The notes beneath the pieces were generated by a model that saw nothing but the letters and a program-made list of their open reading frames with translations, was not told the origin of the DNA and did no database searches. A stretch of 64,000 nt of DNA from Dysosmobacter segnis (GTDB lineage Bacteria; Bacillota; Clostridia; Oscillospirales; Oscillospiraceae): NCBI RefSeq assembly GCF_014297285.1, contig NZ_JACOQI010000001.1, positions 186,001 through 250,000 of the forward strand, given 5' to 3'. This document shows positions 7,349-16,048 of the stretch, in pieces (positions within the stretch are counted from its first letter, which is position 1; each line of letters starts with the position of its first letter). A program made the position numbers and the translations under genes.

Positions 7349-9325
7349 CTAACCCACGTCCGCGTATTTCAGCTTGTAATAGCTCCAGCAGCGCCACTTG
7401 CGGACGGCGGCTTTTAATTCCATGGACGCTTCATCCGTCTGCTCGTTCAAAATTCGCTGCGGCAGTACGGAGCCGTCCGCCAGGATATAGGTTTTCTTCT
7501 GCACCACCGGCGCGATCCGCCGGAGGGAGGAGAGAAAGTCGAACCACGGACTTTCCCCGGCGCGGCCGGTGAGGTCCAGCAGGACGCTGCCCAAAAAGGC
7601 GGCAGAGAGAACGCCGTCCTCCGGCAAATCCAGCGCGGCCACGGCCTCATTCCAGTTCAGCGTGTCTGCGGCGGCGTCATTGGCCCAGAGCACATAGGGG
7701 GTCTTGTAAGAGCAGAGAATGTCCTCCCGCTCGTTTTCCGGAATGGACACCTCAGATCCCAACTCCGCATAGCCCTTCTGGTTGTCCCCCAGATAGGGCA
7801 GGTGATCGCCGTAGAATACAAGCACCACAGGCTCCTCACGATCTGAGAAGTAAGCCGTCAGCCGGCCCAGCATGGCGTCGGCGTCCCGGACGCCTTCGGT
7901 GTAGACCTCCAGCATGGAGCGGGTCTCCGGGGAGATATCCGCCGTGGTGGAGACCGGTGCGAACGTGTGGCCCTCACCGTACTTGTCGGCGGTGTAGCTC
8001 ATGTGGTTCTGGATGGTGGTGGTGTAGTTGAACAGGGGGCGGCCCTCGCTGACCGCCGTTTCAAATTCCTCCTCGATCAAACCAGCCATGTAGTCATCCG
8101 TGACCCAGCGGCCCTTGTATTCTAAATCTTTCATGTCCTTGGCAAATACCTCGTGCTCCGCCCCCAGCCAGCGGTAGACGTTCTCTCGGTTATAGAACCA
8201 GGCGTCGCCGGGATGGTAGAAGGAGGTGTGGTAGCCGTCCGCCCCGAACACTCGGAACAAGCTGTCCAGATTCCGGTTCACCACCCGCATGGCGGAGGTG
8301 GCGGTGACGGACAGTGCATTGGTCTGCATTCCCGTCAGCGCATCGAACTCCGTGTTGGCGGTGCCTCCGGCGAAGCCGGGGACCACGATGTGACCGGAAA
8401 GGGTGTGGGGGTCCTTCTGCAAAGCGTGGAGATTGGGCAGGGGATCGGTTTCCTCCGTCCAGTTGAACATGGTCTGGTCGGTGAGGTCGGAAAACGCCTC
8501 GTTCATCACAAGGATCACGCTGACGTCCTTGCCAAGCCCCGTTTGCCCGCCAGTCTCCCAACCGGCGGCCTCGGACTTGGAAAAGCCCTCCGGCTTGTCC
8601 ACCGGATAGGTGGTGAACTGGTGGCAGAAACAGTAGGGGAAACCAAGCTCGTTGAACACCGAGGGGACATAGTAGGCGTTGCTGACCCGGAAAGAATTGT
8701 AGAGATCGTTGCTGGCGTACACTGAGAAGATCAGCGCAGTCAGAACGCCAAAGCTGAGGACCGCGCCCACGATTCGCTCCGGCCAGCAGCGGCCGGGGAA
8801 CACGGCCACGGTGTCCCGTTTTGTCAGCTTGGCCTTCAGTGCGGCGAAGGACACCGGGCGGCTGGGAAACAGGACCCCAAGGCCGATGAGCAGTGCGGTG
8901 GTCAGCACCACCACGGCGATGGCCTTCACCGGATAGCGGATGTCATAGGACTGGATGGCGCTGCCTACCTCCCGCAGAAGGGAGAAGTCCCGGGGGAACA
9001 CCGGCTCATCCCGGACCTCGATTTTGACCCGGTTGGCAAGGGACAGCGCGCAGACGAAGAAATTCACCAGCGCCCCGCTGTAAAAGACATTCCGGAACAG
9101 GAAGGCGAAGGCCAGCAGCAAAAGTCCGATGGGCAGGGCGTTCAAAACGATCAGCAGGGGCTGGGTCTTGAACCCTGCCAGCACCGTCCGCAGGGCGTTT
9201 GGCTGGCACCACAAGGCCAGTAAAGTAATACAGCCTGCCAGCAAAACGGCGGCCAGCAGACTCCCCCAGAGGGGCAGTTCTCTTTTATAGATCCGCTTTT
9301 CTTTCAAAACGTAAAGTCCTTTCAT
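7349..9325 (-). CDS. LTA synthase family protein (membrane sulfatase/phosphoglycerol transferase)
   Basis: The protein is predicted to act outside the membrane on glycerol-phosphate polymers. The N-terminal third contains about five membrane segments (for example LLAAVLLAGCITLLALW and ALLIGLGVLF), and the remainder is an alkaline-phosphatase-like sulfatase domain. Expected elements are visible: VILVMNEAFSD (metal ligand Glu), GGTANTEFDALTGM (nucleophile Thr region), FYHPGDAWFYNR, and VLVFYGDHLPYLG (metal ligands Asp and His). The length of 658 residues is typical for LtaS/OpgB-like proteins. The ATG has an AGAGG site about 11 bases upstream and a promoter just before it. The exact polymer cannot be told from sequence. 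Confidence 0.85.
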   Translation of the reverse strand: MKGLYVLKEKRIYKRELPLWGSLLAAVLLAGCITLLALWCQPNALRTVLAGFKTQPLLIVLNALPIGLLLLAFAFLFRNVFYSGALVNFFVCALSLANRVKIEVRDEPVFPRDFSLLREVGSAIQSYDIRYPVKAIAVVVLTTALLIGLGVLFPSRPVSFAALKAKLTKRDTVAVFPGRCWPERIVGAVLSFGVLTALIFSVYASNDLYNSFRVSNAYYVPSVFNELGFPYCFCHQFTTYPVDKPEGFSKSEAAGWETGGQTGLGKDVSVILVMNEAFSDLTDQTMFNWTEETDPLPNLHALQKDPHTLSGHIVVPGFAGGTANTEFDALTGMQTNALSVTATSAMRVVNRNLDSLFRVFGADGYHTSFYHPGDAWFYNRENVYRWLGAEHEVFAKDMKDLEYKGRWVTDDYMAGLIEEEFETAVSEGRPLFNYTTTIQNHMSYTADKYGEGHTFAPVSTTADISPETRSMLEVYTEGVRDADAMLGRLTAYFSDREEPVVLVFYGDHLPYLGDNQKGYAELGSEVSIPENEREDILCSYKTPYVLWANDAAADTLNWNEAVAALDLPEDGVLSAAFLGSVLLDLTGRAGESPWFDFLSSLRRIAPVVQKKTYILADGSVLPQRILNEQTDEASMELKAAVRKWRCWSYYKLKYADVG

Positions 9326-9339
9326 ATCAGAATACCTCT

Positions 9340-9367
9340 ATTATATGGATTTGCCTGAAATTTGCAA
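9340..9367 (-). promoter_or_regulatory. Probable promoter of the LTA-synthase-like gene
   Basis: TATAAT lies 15-20 bases before the start codon with TTGCAA 16 bases further upstream on the minus strand. The very short leader makes this likely but not certain. Confidence 0.55.
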
Positions 9368-9640
9368 GTATTCCCGAAATTTTGCGAGCTTTGCGAAGCG
9401 GAAAGAAAACCGGGATTCCCGAAAAAACTTGCGGAATTACAATACAAAATGTCGATTTAAAAGTAAAAAATACGAATCGTATTGAAAGCGCGGGCGATTT
9501 GGCGCAGAATCAAAACCGCGGTGATACCGGAACAACAGACCCTCTTCAGCAATTCTGAGCGGCACAACGGCACTGAAATAACGGTTGATTTGCCAATGGC
9601 TTGCACGGTGACAAATATAAGAAGCGTATGCAAGAAGAAA
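9368..9640. other. Non-coding interval with a 7-1-7 palindrome
   Basis: No credible gene is visible here. At 9469-9483 there is a perfect 15 bp palindrome with a central single base (AATACGAATCGTATT), the geometry of sites bound by Fur-family regulators (Fur, Zur, PerR). It lies more than 100 bases upstream of the LTA-synthase-like promoter and behind the GTPase operon, so a target gene is not clear. Confidence 0.35.
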
Positions 9641-9675
9641 AGCACGTTTCCTTGTCAAAAGGAAACGTGCTTTTT
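9641..9675 (-). terminator. Terminator of the G3E GTPase operon
   Basis: A 13 bp stem (AGCACGTTTCCTT with AAGGAAACGTGCT) is followed on the minus strand by TTTTCTTCTT, directly after the second GTPase gene. Confidence 0.85.
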
Positions 9676-9688
9676 GAATATCAGTAGA

Positions 9689-10621
9689 TCAGAAGGTCAC
9701 GACCTCGTTGGCGGGCTTTTCACAGGGCTTGATGGAGATGATGTGCATTACCGGGCCCTTGCCCTTGTAGGCAGAGTGATTTTCCAAAGCCATACGGGCT
9801 TCGACTTCCACCCAGTCCCGGTTCTTGTACTTATTCAGATCCACGCCCTTGGCCACCAGACCCAAGAACTGCACGTCATTTTCACAGCAGACCATGGCGA
9901 ACCGTCCGGGGCAGTGGGTACCGGGATACTTCTTGGAGTGGCACATGAGCAGCTTCATGTGAACGGTTTTCCCTGCCCAGCGGTCAGGGTAATCCATCAC
10001 GTCCACATACCAGACACCGTAGTCATCGTCCGGAATGTTGATCACCGGCTGGTCCAGATCAAAGGGGCAGACCTCACCGTTGTTGTAGTCCTCGCTGTTG
10101 CCGTTCAGATCTTCCAGATAGATGTCCGCCCGGCGGTTCACCATCCGCAGATTCCGCTTCCGCAGTGCGGCCTTCAGCTCATCGGTGCAGCGGTTGAACA
10201 CCAGCAGGTCGGCGTTGGTGATTTTTTCCATCATGATCTGGCCCATGTTCTTGGCATAGGTCTCAAAGGTATTGGCGTCCACAAAGGTCATCACTTGATA
10301 GAGGACCCAGTTGGCGGGCAGCACCTCCCGGTACAGCCGCTCCATGGACCACATACCGTTGTATTCAATGAGGACCTGCTTGGGTTTGTACTGCTTTTCC
10401 CATTCCTTGCACTGGGAACAGGTGAGAGCGGTCTCCTCGTCCACTGTGACCACGGTCACGTTGTCCAGAGCCTTCTGCTCGTATTCCAGCTCGCCCTCTT
10501 CACAGCAGATCAGGAGGGTTTTGTCCTCACGGGCGAAGCCGTCCTCTAAAATGCCGTTGATAAAATCCGTTTTGCCGCCGTCCAAAAAACCGGCGATGAG
10601 ATATACAGGAATATCAGCCAT
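9689..10621 (-). CDS. CobW/G3E-family GTPase, second of a pair
   Basis: This is a cytosolic P-loop GTPase of the G3E (CobW/HypB/UreG) superfamily, whose members load metals into proteins or cofactors. The Walker A loop is GFLDGGKTD at about residues 11-19, and a guanine-specificity-like NRCTD follows in the second half. The CxCC metal motif of typical CobW/ZNG1 proteins is missing at its usual place; a CSQC pair near residue 68 may replace it. It lies 12 bases downstream of a second G3E gene and is clearly co-transcribed. The client metalloprotein is unknown; pairing suggests that the two GTPases work in one pathway. Confidence 0.75.
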   Translation of the reverse strand: MADIPVYLIAGFLDGGKTDFINGILEDGFAREDKTLLICCEEGELEYEQKALDNVTVVTVDEETALTCSQCKEWEKQYKPKQVLIEYNGMWSMERLYREVLPANWVLYQVMTFVDANTFETYAKNMGQIMMEKITNADLLVFNRCTDELKAALRKRNLRMVNRRADIYLEDLNGNSEDYNNGEVCPFDLDQPVINIPDDDYGVWYVDVMDYPDRWAGKTVHMKLLMCHSKKYPGTHCPGRFAMVCCENDVQFLGLVAKGVDLNKYKNRDWVEVEARMALENHSAYKGKGPVMHIISIKPCEKPANEVVTF

Positions 10622-10633
10622 GAATTTTTTCGC

Positions 10634-11794
10634 TTACAGGCCGAACAGCTCTGCCAGCTTTTCCTCCTTCAGATTGGAACCGATGACGCACAGGCGGCCG
10701 GTGTAGTCGGGATGGCCCGCCCGGATCTCATGCTCCTCCGGCACATAGTCGAACTCGATCCATGCGCCGTCGGTGCCGTTCACGATGCCCTTGGCCCGGA
10801 GAATGGCGCCGTAGTCACCCAAATCCAGCGCCGTCAGAATACGGTCGATGTCCGCCTGCGTATACACCTTGGGCGTTTCCTTACCCCAGGAGGTGAACAC
10901 CTCATCGGCGTGGTGATGATGGTGATGGTCGTGGCAGGAGCAGTTGGGGTCATCGCACTCGCCGTGGTCATGATGATGCTCGTGTTCATGCTCATGGTCA
11001 TGGTCGTGGTGGTGCTCATGGTCGTGATGATGCTCGTGCTCATCGTGGTCGTCATCGTCATCATCGTCGCCATGATGATGGTGGCAGGAGCAGTTGGGAT
11101 CGTCGCACTCCTCGCCGTCGTGATGATGGTGATGGTGCTCGTGTTCATCGGCCTCGTGTTCCGCGCGCATCTTCTCCAGCAGCTCGTCCGCCAGGGACAC
11201 CTTCTCAATGGCGGAGAGGATGGCCTTGCCGTCCAACTCGTCCCAGGGGGTGGTGATGATGGCGGCGTCGGCGTTCTTCTCCCGCAGCATGGCCACGGCG
11301 GCCTCCAGCTTCTCCTGCGTCATCTTCTGAGTCCGGGAGAGGATGATAGTGCCGGCGGCCTCGATCTGGTTGTTGTAGAACTCACCGAAGTTCTTCATAT
11401 AGACCTTCACCTTGGTGGCGTCTGCCACGGTGACAAAGCTGTTGAGCTTCATCTCGGGAACGTCCTTTACGGTGTTCTCCACCGCCACGATCACGTCGCT
11501 GAGCTTGCCCACGCCGGAGGGCTCAATGAGGATGCGGTCGGGGTGGAACTGAGCCTCCACGTCCTTCAAAGCCTTGTTGAAGTCGCCCACCAGAGAGCAG
11601 CAGATGCAGCCGGCGGACATCTCGGAGATCTGGATGCCGGATTCCTTCAGGAAGCCGCCGTCAATGTTGATCTCGCCAAATTCGTTTTCGATCAGCACCA
11701 GCTTTTCGCCCTTGTAGGCCTCCGCCAGCAGCTTTTTGATGAGTGTGGTCTTACCGGCACCCAGGAAGCCGGAGACGATGTCGATTTTTGTCAT
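10634..11794 (-). CDS. CobW/G3E-family GTPase with duplicated His/Cys metal-binding module
   Basis: This is a cytosolic GTP-dependent metal chaperone candidate. It has Walker A GFLGAGKTT (residues 9-17), NEFGE switch sequence, the CICC metal motif near residue 64, and a C-terminal CobW_C domain. Between about residues 207 and 300 lies a stretch dominated by His and Asp that holds two copies of a CDDPNCSC unit, each flanked by His runs. Such a stretch would store or deliver several zinc, nickel or cobalt ions. The start was set at the ATG before TKIDIVSGFL, with an AAAGGAC site; 18 upstream in-frame residues lack support. It forms a two-gene operon with the next G3E GTPase. The metal is not determined. 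Confidence 0.85.
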   Translation of the reverse strand: MTKIDIVSGFLGAGKTTLIKKLLAEAYKGEKLVLIENEFGEINIDGGFLKESGIQISEMSAGCICCSLVGDFNKALKDVEAQFHPDRILIEPSGVGKLSDVIVAVENTVKDVPEMKLNSFVTVADATKVKVYMKNFGEFYNNQIEAAGTIILSRTQKMTQEKLEAAVAMLREKNADAAIITTPWDELDGKAILSAIEKVSLADELLEKMRAEHEADEHEHHHHHHDGEECDDPNCSCHHHHGDDDDDDDHDEHEHHHDHEHHHDHDHEHEHEHHHDHGECDDPNCSCHDHHHHHHADEVFTSWGKETPKVYTQADIDRILTALDLGDYGAILRAKGIVNGTDGAWIEFDYVPEEHEIRAGHPDYTGRLCVIGSNLKEEKLAELFGL

Positions 11795-11880
11795 GGTATC
11801 AGTCCTTTTCAAAAATTTTATACCACGATTATCATACCACGAAATCACAAAAATGCAACGCCGTCACAGAAAATTTACAG

Positions 11881-11918
11881 CTCCAGCGGCACAAAAAAGC
11901 ATTTTTGCACCACTGGAG
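11881..11918 (-). terminator. Terminator of the AGCS symporter gene
   Basis: A long stem (CTCCAGTGG arm on the minus strand, about 17 pairs including several G-T pairs) encloses a TGCT loop and is followed by a T-rich stretch. It separates the symporter gene from the GTPase operon promoter region. Confidence 0.6.
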
Positions 11919-12001
11919 CCATTTTCAGAACCTTTGCGGTTTCGGAGACATTCTTCCTTACCGATTTCCTACCCGCTTTATTTTTCTGATGGTTGCCATT
12001 T

Positions 12002-13339
12002 TTACCGGTCCTTTCTCCTGCATTCCCCGGCGATCTCATCGGAGAGCAGCAACAGACAGACGAGGTTCGGAAAGGCCATCAGTGCGTTGGCGAGATCCGC
12101 AAGCTGAAGGACCGTGGCCATGGGGATCACCGCCCCGGCAAAAACCGCCAGTCCGTACAGCACCCGGCAGGGCCGTACCGCCTCCGGTCCCAGCAGGTAT
12201 GATGCCGTTGTCTCTGCCTGAACCGCACAGCCCAGCACGGAGGTAAAGGCGAACAGCCCTAACGCCACGCCGATGAGCCATGGGGCCAGCGGCCCCAGCA
12301 CCGTTTCAAAGGCCCGGAGGGTCAGCGCCGCGCCGGTGAGGGGGCGCCCATTGCCATCCGCCGCTCCCAGCGTGCCGGAGCAGCAGATGGCAAGGCCGGT
12401 AACGGCACAGATCACCATGGTGTCGAAAAACACGCCGGTCATGCTGATGAGGCCCTGACGCACCGGGTCCTCCGTGTCGGCGCAGGCGGCGGTGATGGCG
12501 GCGGAGCCAAGCCCTGCCTCGTTGGAGAAAACGCCCCGGGCCACCCCCCAGCGGAGGGCCTCCCGGCGGGTGACGATCCCCAAGGCCCCGCCCAGCGCGG
12601 CTTCCGGCGCCACTGCGCACCGGAGCATCAGGGTCACCGCCTCCGGCAGGCGGCGGAGGTTTCCCAGGATCACCGCCAGTCCGCCGCCCAAATACAGCAG
12701 CGCCATCACCGGCACCAGCACCGTGGAAATATCCGCGATGCGGCGGATGCCGCCCAATAAGATCGTCAGAGCCAGCGCCGCCGTCACCAGTCCTACCCGC
12801 CAGCGGGGCAGGGTGAAGGCGGCGGAGAAGGTGTCCGCCAAGGCCCCGGATTGGGCCAAAGCGCCCATGGTGAAGGCCATCAACAGGGCGAATACGGCAA
12901 ACAGCTTCCCCATCCATCTGCCCGGAGCGCCCAGCCGGGCTTCCATCACCGCCATGGGCCCGCCCCAACGGGTGCCGTCCCGGCGGACACGGCGGTATTT
13001 CACCGCCAGCATACATTCGGCAAACTTGGACGCCAGTCCCAGCAACGCCGCCAGCTCCATCCACACCAGCGCCCCCGGCCCGCCGGATACCAGCGCTGCC
13101 GCCACGCCCACGATGTTGCCGGTGCCCACCGTGGAGGCCAGCGCTGTCATCAGGGAGCCGAAGGGGGATACGCCGCCCCGGCCCTTCCGCCGAGCCTCCC
13201 TCCCTAAAGACAGGGTCAGTGCCCGCCCTAAATTTCGCTGGGGAAAGCCCCCTGTCCGCAGGGTCAGCCACACCCCGGTCCCTAAGATCAGCGCCAGCGT
13301 CCCCGGCCCCCACAGGAGGGTATTCAGCACTTCCAGCAT
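12002..13339 (-). CDS. Sodium/proton-amino acid (alanine/glycine) symporter, AGCS family
   Basis: This is a cytoplasmic membrane carrier with about ten to eleven transmembrane helices. Family hallmarks include the N-terminal WGPGTLALILGTG segment, PFGSLMTALASTVGTGNIVGVA (the signature near residues 60-85), WMELAALLGLASKFAEC and SNEAGLGSA. The length of 445 residues is typical. The start has AAAGGGG upstream. It appears to be a single-gene unit whose upstream neighbour is repeat element copy B. Alanine or glycine is the usual substrate in the family; the exact substrate is not determined. Confidence 0.88.
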   Translation of the reverse strand: MLEVLNTLLWGPGTLALILGTGVWLTLRTGGFPQRNLGRALTLSLGREARRKGRGGVSPFGSLMTALASTVGTGNIVGVAAALVSGGPGALVWMELAALLGLASKFAECMLAVKYRRVRRDGTRWGGPMAVMEARLGAPGRWMGKLFAVFALLMAFTMGALAQSGALADTFSAAFTLPRWRVGLVTAALALTILLGGIRRIADISTVLVPVMALLYLGGGLAVILGNLRRLPEAVTLMLRCAVAPEAALGGALGIVTRREALRWGVARGVFSNEAGLGSAAITAACADTEDPVRQGLISMTGVFFDTMVICAVTGLAICCSGTLGAADGNGRPLTGAALTLRAFETVLGPLAPWLIGVALGLFAFTSVLGCAVQAETTASYLLGPEAVRPCRVLYGLAVFAGAVIPMATVLQLADLANALMAFPNLVCLLLLSDEIAGECRRKDR

Positions 13340-13414
13340 CCCATCGCCCCTTTCGGGACAGTCTATGCGGGATTTTGCCCGTCAAGACGAACCGGGGTGG
13401 TTTGGCCGAAAAAA

Positions 13415-13794
13415 GAGCCGGCGGCCAAAGGTCGCCGGCTGAGGCTGTCGATAAAGTGATAAATTTTCCGCGCCGGTAAGGTAGGTCAGCCGTTAGCAGC
13501 TCCGCCGCTTTACGGATGATGCATACCCCTTGTGGGTGAAGGGTGTGCGCGGGAAACCCAAGAAGGGATACACCGTCGGCTCAAGCCAATCAGCGGATAC
13601 TTTATATCCGCTGATTGGGAGCCTTCCTCGAAACAGACTCGCTTGATCCGCCACCGGCGGCACTTCGTCTGTTTCCCCGCGCCATTAAAATCCTAAGTTT
13701 TCAGAACTTTTATGAAGTTCTGAAAACTTGCTCAGCGGGGAGAAAAGACTTTTTCGACACGCTGGAGCCGGCGGCCAAAAGACCGCCGACTCTC
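13415..13794 (-). repeat. Repeat element copy B between duplicated tex terminator hairpins
   Basis: Two versions of one hairpin (core AGCCGGCGGCC) stand at 13415-13440 and 13765-13793. Between them lies a relative of the interval at 4527-4748: the same core of about 100 bp ending in AAACCCAAGAAGGG and the same TTTTCAGAACTTT hairpin followed by GAAAAGAC. Copy B carries about 110 bp more in the middle, with two further inverted repeats (CAATCAGCGGATA with its mirror, and AAACAGAC with GTCTGTTT). Read from tex, the T-run (CTCTTTTTTCGG) follows only the distal hairpin, as in copy A. It is non-coding. Confidence 0.7.
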
Positions 13795-13824
13795 CTGATG
13801 ATTTGAATTTTACATGGAAAAAAT

Positions 13825-15975
13825 TTATTTTGCCTGCTTCATGGAAAGGCTGATGCGCTTTTTCTTCTCGTCCACCTCCAGAACGACCACCTTCACAACA
13901 TCCCCCACGGACACCGCCTCGGAGGGGTGCCGGATGAATTTGTCACACACCTGCGAGATGTGCACCAGACCGTCCTGATGGACGCCGATATCCACGAACA
14001 CGCCGAAGTCGATGACGTTCCGCACCGTGCCGGTGAGGATCATGCCGGGCTTCAAGTCCTTCATTTCCAGCACGTCCGTGCGGAGAATGGGCTTAGGCAG
14101 CTCATCGCGGACGTCCCGCCCCGGTTTCAGCAGCTCGGATACGATGTCCCGCAGGGTGGGAACGCCCACGCCGATCTCCTCCGCCGCCTTTTCCTCTCCG
14201 TAAGCGCCGAGGCGGGCGGGAAGGTCGGAAATGGCTCCATTCTTCACATCCGCTAAGGTATGGCCTGTCAGCTCCAGCAGGGCCTTGGCCGCGTCATAGG
14301 ATTCCGGGTGGACGGCGGTGTTGTCCAGTACGCTTTTACTCTCCGGCACCCGCAAAAAGCCCGCGCACTGCTGGAAGGCCTTGGGCCCCAGCTTGGGAAC
14401 CTTTTTGATCTGGGCGCGGGAGGTAAAGACACCATTTTCCTCCCGGTAGGCCACCACATTTTTCGCCGTGGTGCCGTTCAGACCCGCCACCCGCTGCAAA
14501 AGGGAGGGGGATGCGGTGTTGACATCCACGCCTACGGCGTTGACGCAGTCCTCCACCACGCCGTTCAGGGCCTCGTCCAGCTGCTTCTGGGGCATGTCAT
14601 GCTGATACTGGCCCACGCCGATGGCCTTGGGGTCAATCTTCACCAGCTCCGCCAGGGGGTCCTGTAACCGCCGGGCGATGGACACGGCGGAGCGGAGATT
14701 CACATCATACTGAGGAAATTCCTCGGCGGCCAGCTTGCTGGCGGAATAGACGGAGGCCCCCGCCTCGCTTACGATCATATAGCTGACGTTCCCGCCGACC
14801 TTGCGGATCAGTTCCACTGCCATCTGCTCTGTTTCCCGGCTGGCGGTGCCGTTGCCGATGGCGATGTGCTCCACGCCGTGCTTGGCGATCAGCTTGCTGA
14901 GGGCGGCAATGGCCTCGTTCTTCTGCCGCTCCCCGTAGGTGGGATAGACCACGGCAGTATCCAGCACCTTGCCGGTGCCGTCCACCACCGCCACTTTACA
15001 GCCCATGCGGTAGCCGGGGTCCAGACCCATGGTGACCTTGCCCTTCACCGGCGGCTGCATCAGAAGGGGCTTCAGGTTCAGGGCAAACTGGCCGATGGCG
15101 CCCTCGCTGGCCTTTTCCGTCAGTGCTGTCCGCATTTCCCGTTCCAGAGAGGGGAAAATGAGCCGGTCATAGGCGTCCTCGGCGGCGGCCTTCACAAACT
15201 CCATAGCGGCGGAGCCGGGCTTTACCACCGCGCGCCGCAGCAGCGGCAGCGCCAGCTCCCGGTCCAGCAGGACAGTGACCTTCAGCTTCTCCTCTTTTTC
15301 ACCCCGGTTGATGGCGAGGATCTGATGACCCTGCAAGCGGCTGAGGGACTGCTCAAAATCGTAGTACAGGCGGTAAACGCTGTCCTCCTCCGTGGCGGCG
15401 AGGGAACGCAGAGTACCCCGCCGCTCCAACAGCTCCCGCAGGCTCTTGCGGACGGCCGCATCGTCGCTGATCCACTCGGCGATGATGTCATTGGCTCCTT
15501 GCAGAGCGTCCGCCGCCGTCTCCACGCCCTTTTCCGAATCGATGAAGCCCGCCGCCGCATCCTCCGGACGGGGACAGTCCCGCTCCTGAGCAAATAACAG
15601 CGCGGCCAGCGGTTCCAGGCCCTTTTCCCGGGCCACGGTGGCGCGGGTGCGGCGCTTTTGCTTGTAGGGGCGGTAGAGATCCTCCACCTCTGCCAAGGTC
15701 TGGGCGCTGTCGATGGCGGCGGCCAATTCCTCCGTCAGCTTGCCCTGCTCCTCGATGGACTTTTTCACCGTATCCCGACGTTCCTCCAACCCGCGGAGGT
15801 ATTGGAGCCGTTCCTCCAGCGTCCGGAGGGAGGTGTCGTCCATAGCGCCATGAAGCTCCTTGCGGTAGCGGGCAATGAAGGGGATCGTGTTGCCCTCGTC
15901 CAGCAGCCGGACCACGTTTTCCACATGCCGGGGGTCCTTATTCAGCTCCTGCGCCAGCGTTTGAATCATATCCAT
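13825..15975 (-). CDS. tex: Tex family RNA-binding protein
   Basis: This is a cytosolic nucleic-acid-binding protein linked to transcription. The domains in order are an N-terminal helical Tex_N domain, the YqgF RNase H-like domain (about residues 325-450, with GLDPGYRMGCKVAVVDGTG), helix-hairpin-helix repeats (NTASPSLLQRVAGLN) and a C-terminal S1 domain (ILTGTVRNVIDFGVFVDIGVHQDGLVH). The resulting 716 residues match the family. The start was placed at the first of two close ATGs after an AAAGGA site; a longer open frame upstream overlaps the mutL terminator hairpin and is unlikely to be translated. Confidence 0.93.
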   Translation of the reverse strand: MDMIQTLAQELNKDPRHVENVVRLLDEGNTIPFIARYRKELHGAMDDTSLRTLEERLQYLRGLEERRDTVKKSIEEQGKLTEELAAAIDSAQTLAEVEDLYRPYKQKRRTRATVAREKGLEPLAALLFAQERDCPRPEDAAAGFIDSEKGVETAADALQGANDIIAEWISDDAAVRKSLRELLERRGTLRSLAATEEDSVYRLYYDFEQSLSRLQGHQILAINRGEKEEKLKVTVLLDRELALPLLRRAVVKPGSAAMEFVKAAAEDAYDRLIFPSLEREMRTALTEKASEGAIGQFALNLKPLLMQPPVKGKVTMGLDPGYRMGCKVAVVDGTGKVLDTAVVYPTYGERQKNEAIAALSKLIAKHGVEHIAIGNGTASRETEQMAVELIRKVGGNVSYMIVSEAGASVYSASKLAAEEFPQYDVNLRSAVSIARRLQDPLAELVKIDPKAIGVGQYQHDMPQKQLDEALNGVVEDCVNAVGVDVNTASPSLLQRVAGLNGTTAKNVVAYREENGVFTSRAQIKKVPKLGPKAFQQCAGFLRVPESKSVLDNTAVHPESYDAAKALLELTGHTLADVKNGAISDLPARLGAYGEEKAAEEIGVGVPTLRDIVSELLKPGRDVRDELPKPILRTDVLEMKDLKPGMILTGTVRNVIDFGVFVDIGVHQDGLVHISQVCDKFIRHPSEAVSVGDVVKVVVLEVDEKKKRISLSMKQAK

Positions 15976-15996
15976 GCTTGTTGCATCCTTTCGTTG

Positions 15997-16027
15997 AAAA
16001 GCCACCGCCGCGACGGCGGTGGCTTTT
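15997..16027 (-). terminator. Terminator between mutL and tex
   Basis: A 14 bp stem (AAAAGCCACCGCCG with CGGCGGTGGCTTTT) ends in TTTT on both strands. It follows the mutL stop codon on the minus strand. Confidence 0.8.
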
Positions 16028-16048
16028 GGCTGTTTGAAATTTCCCTTC

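Noticed and set aside
10712..11989. A Val/Met-rich membrane-like frame on the plus strand opposite the His-rich GTPase
   Set aside because: The hydrophobic runs are simply the complement of the His/Asp codon runs of the GTPase.
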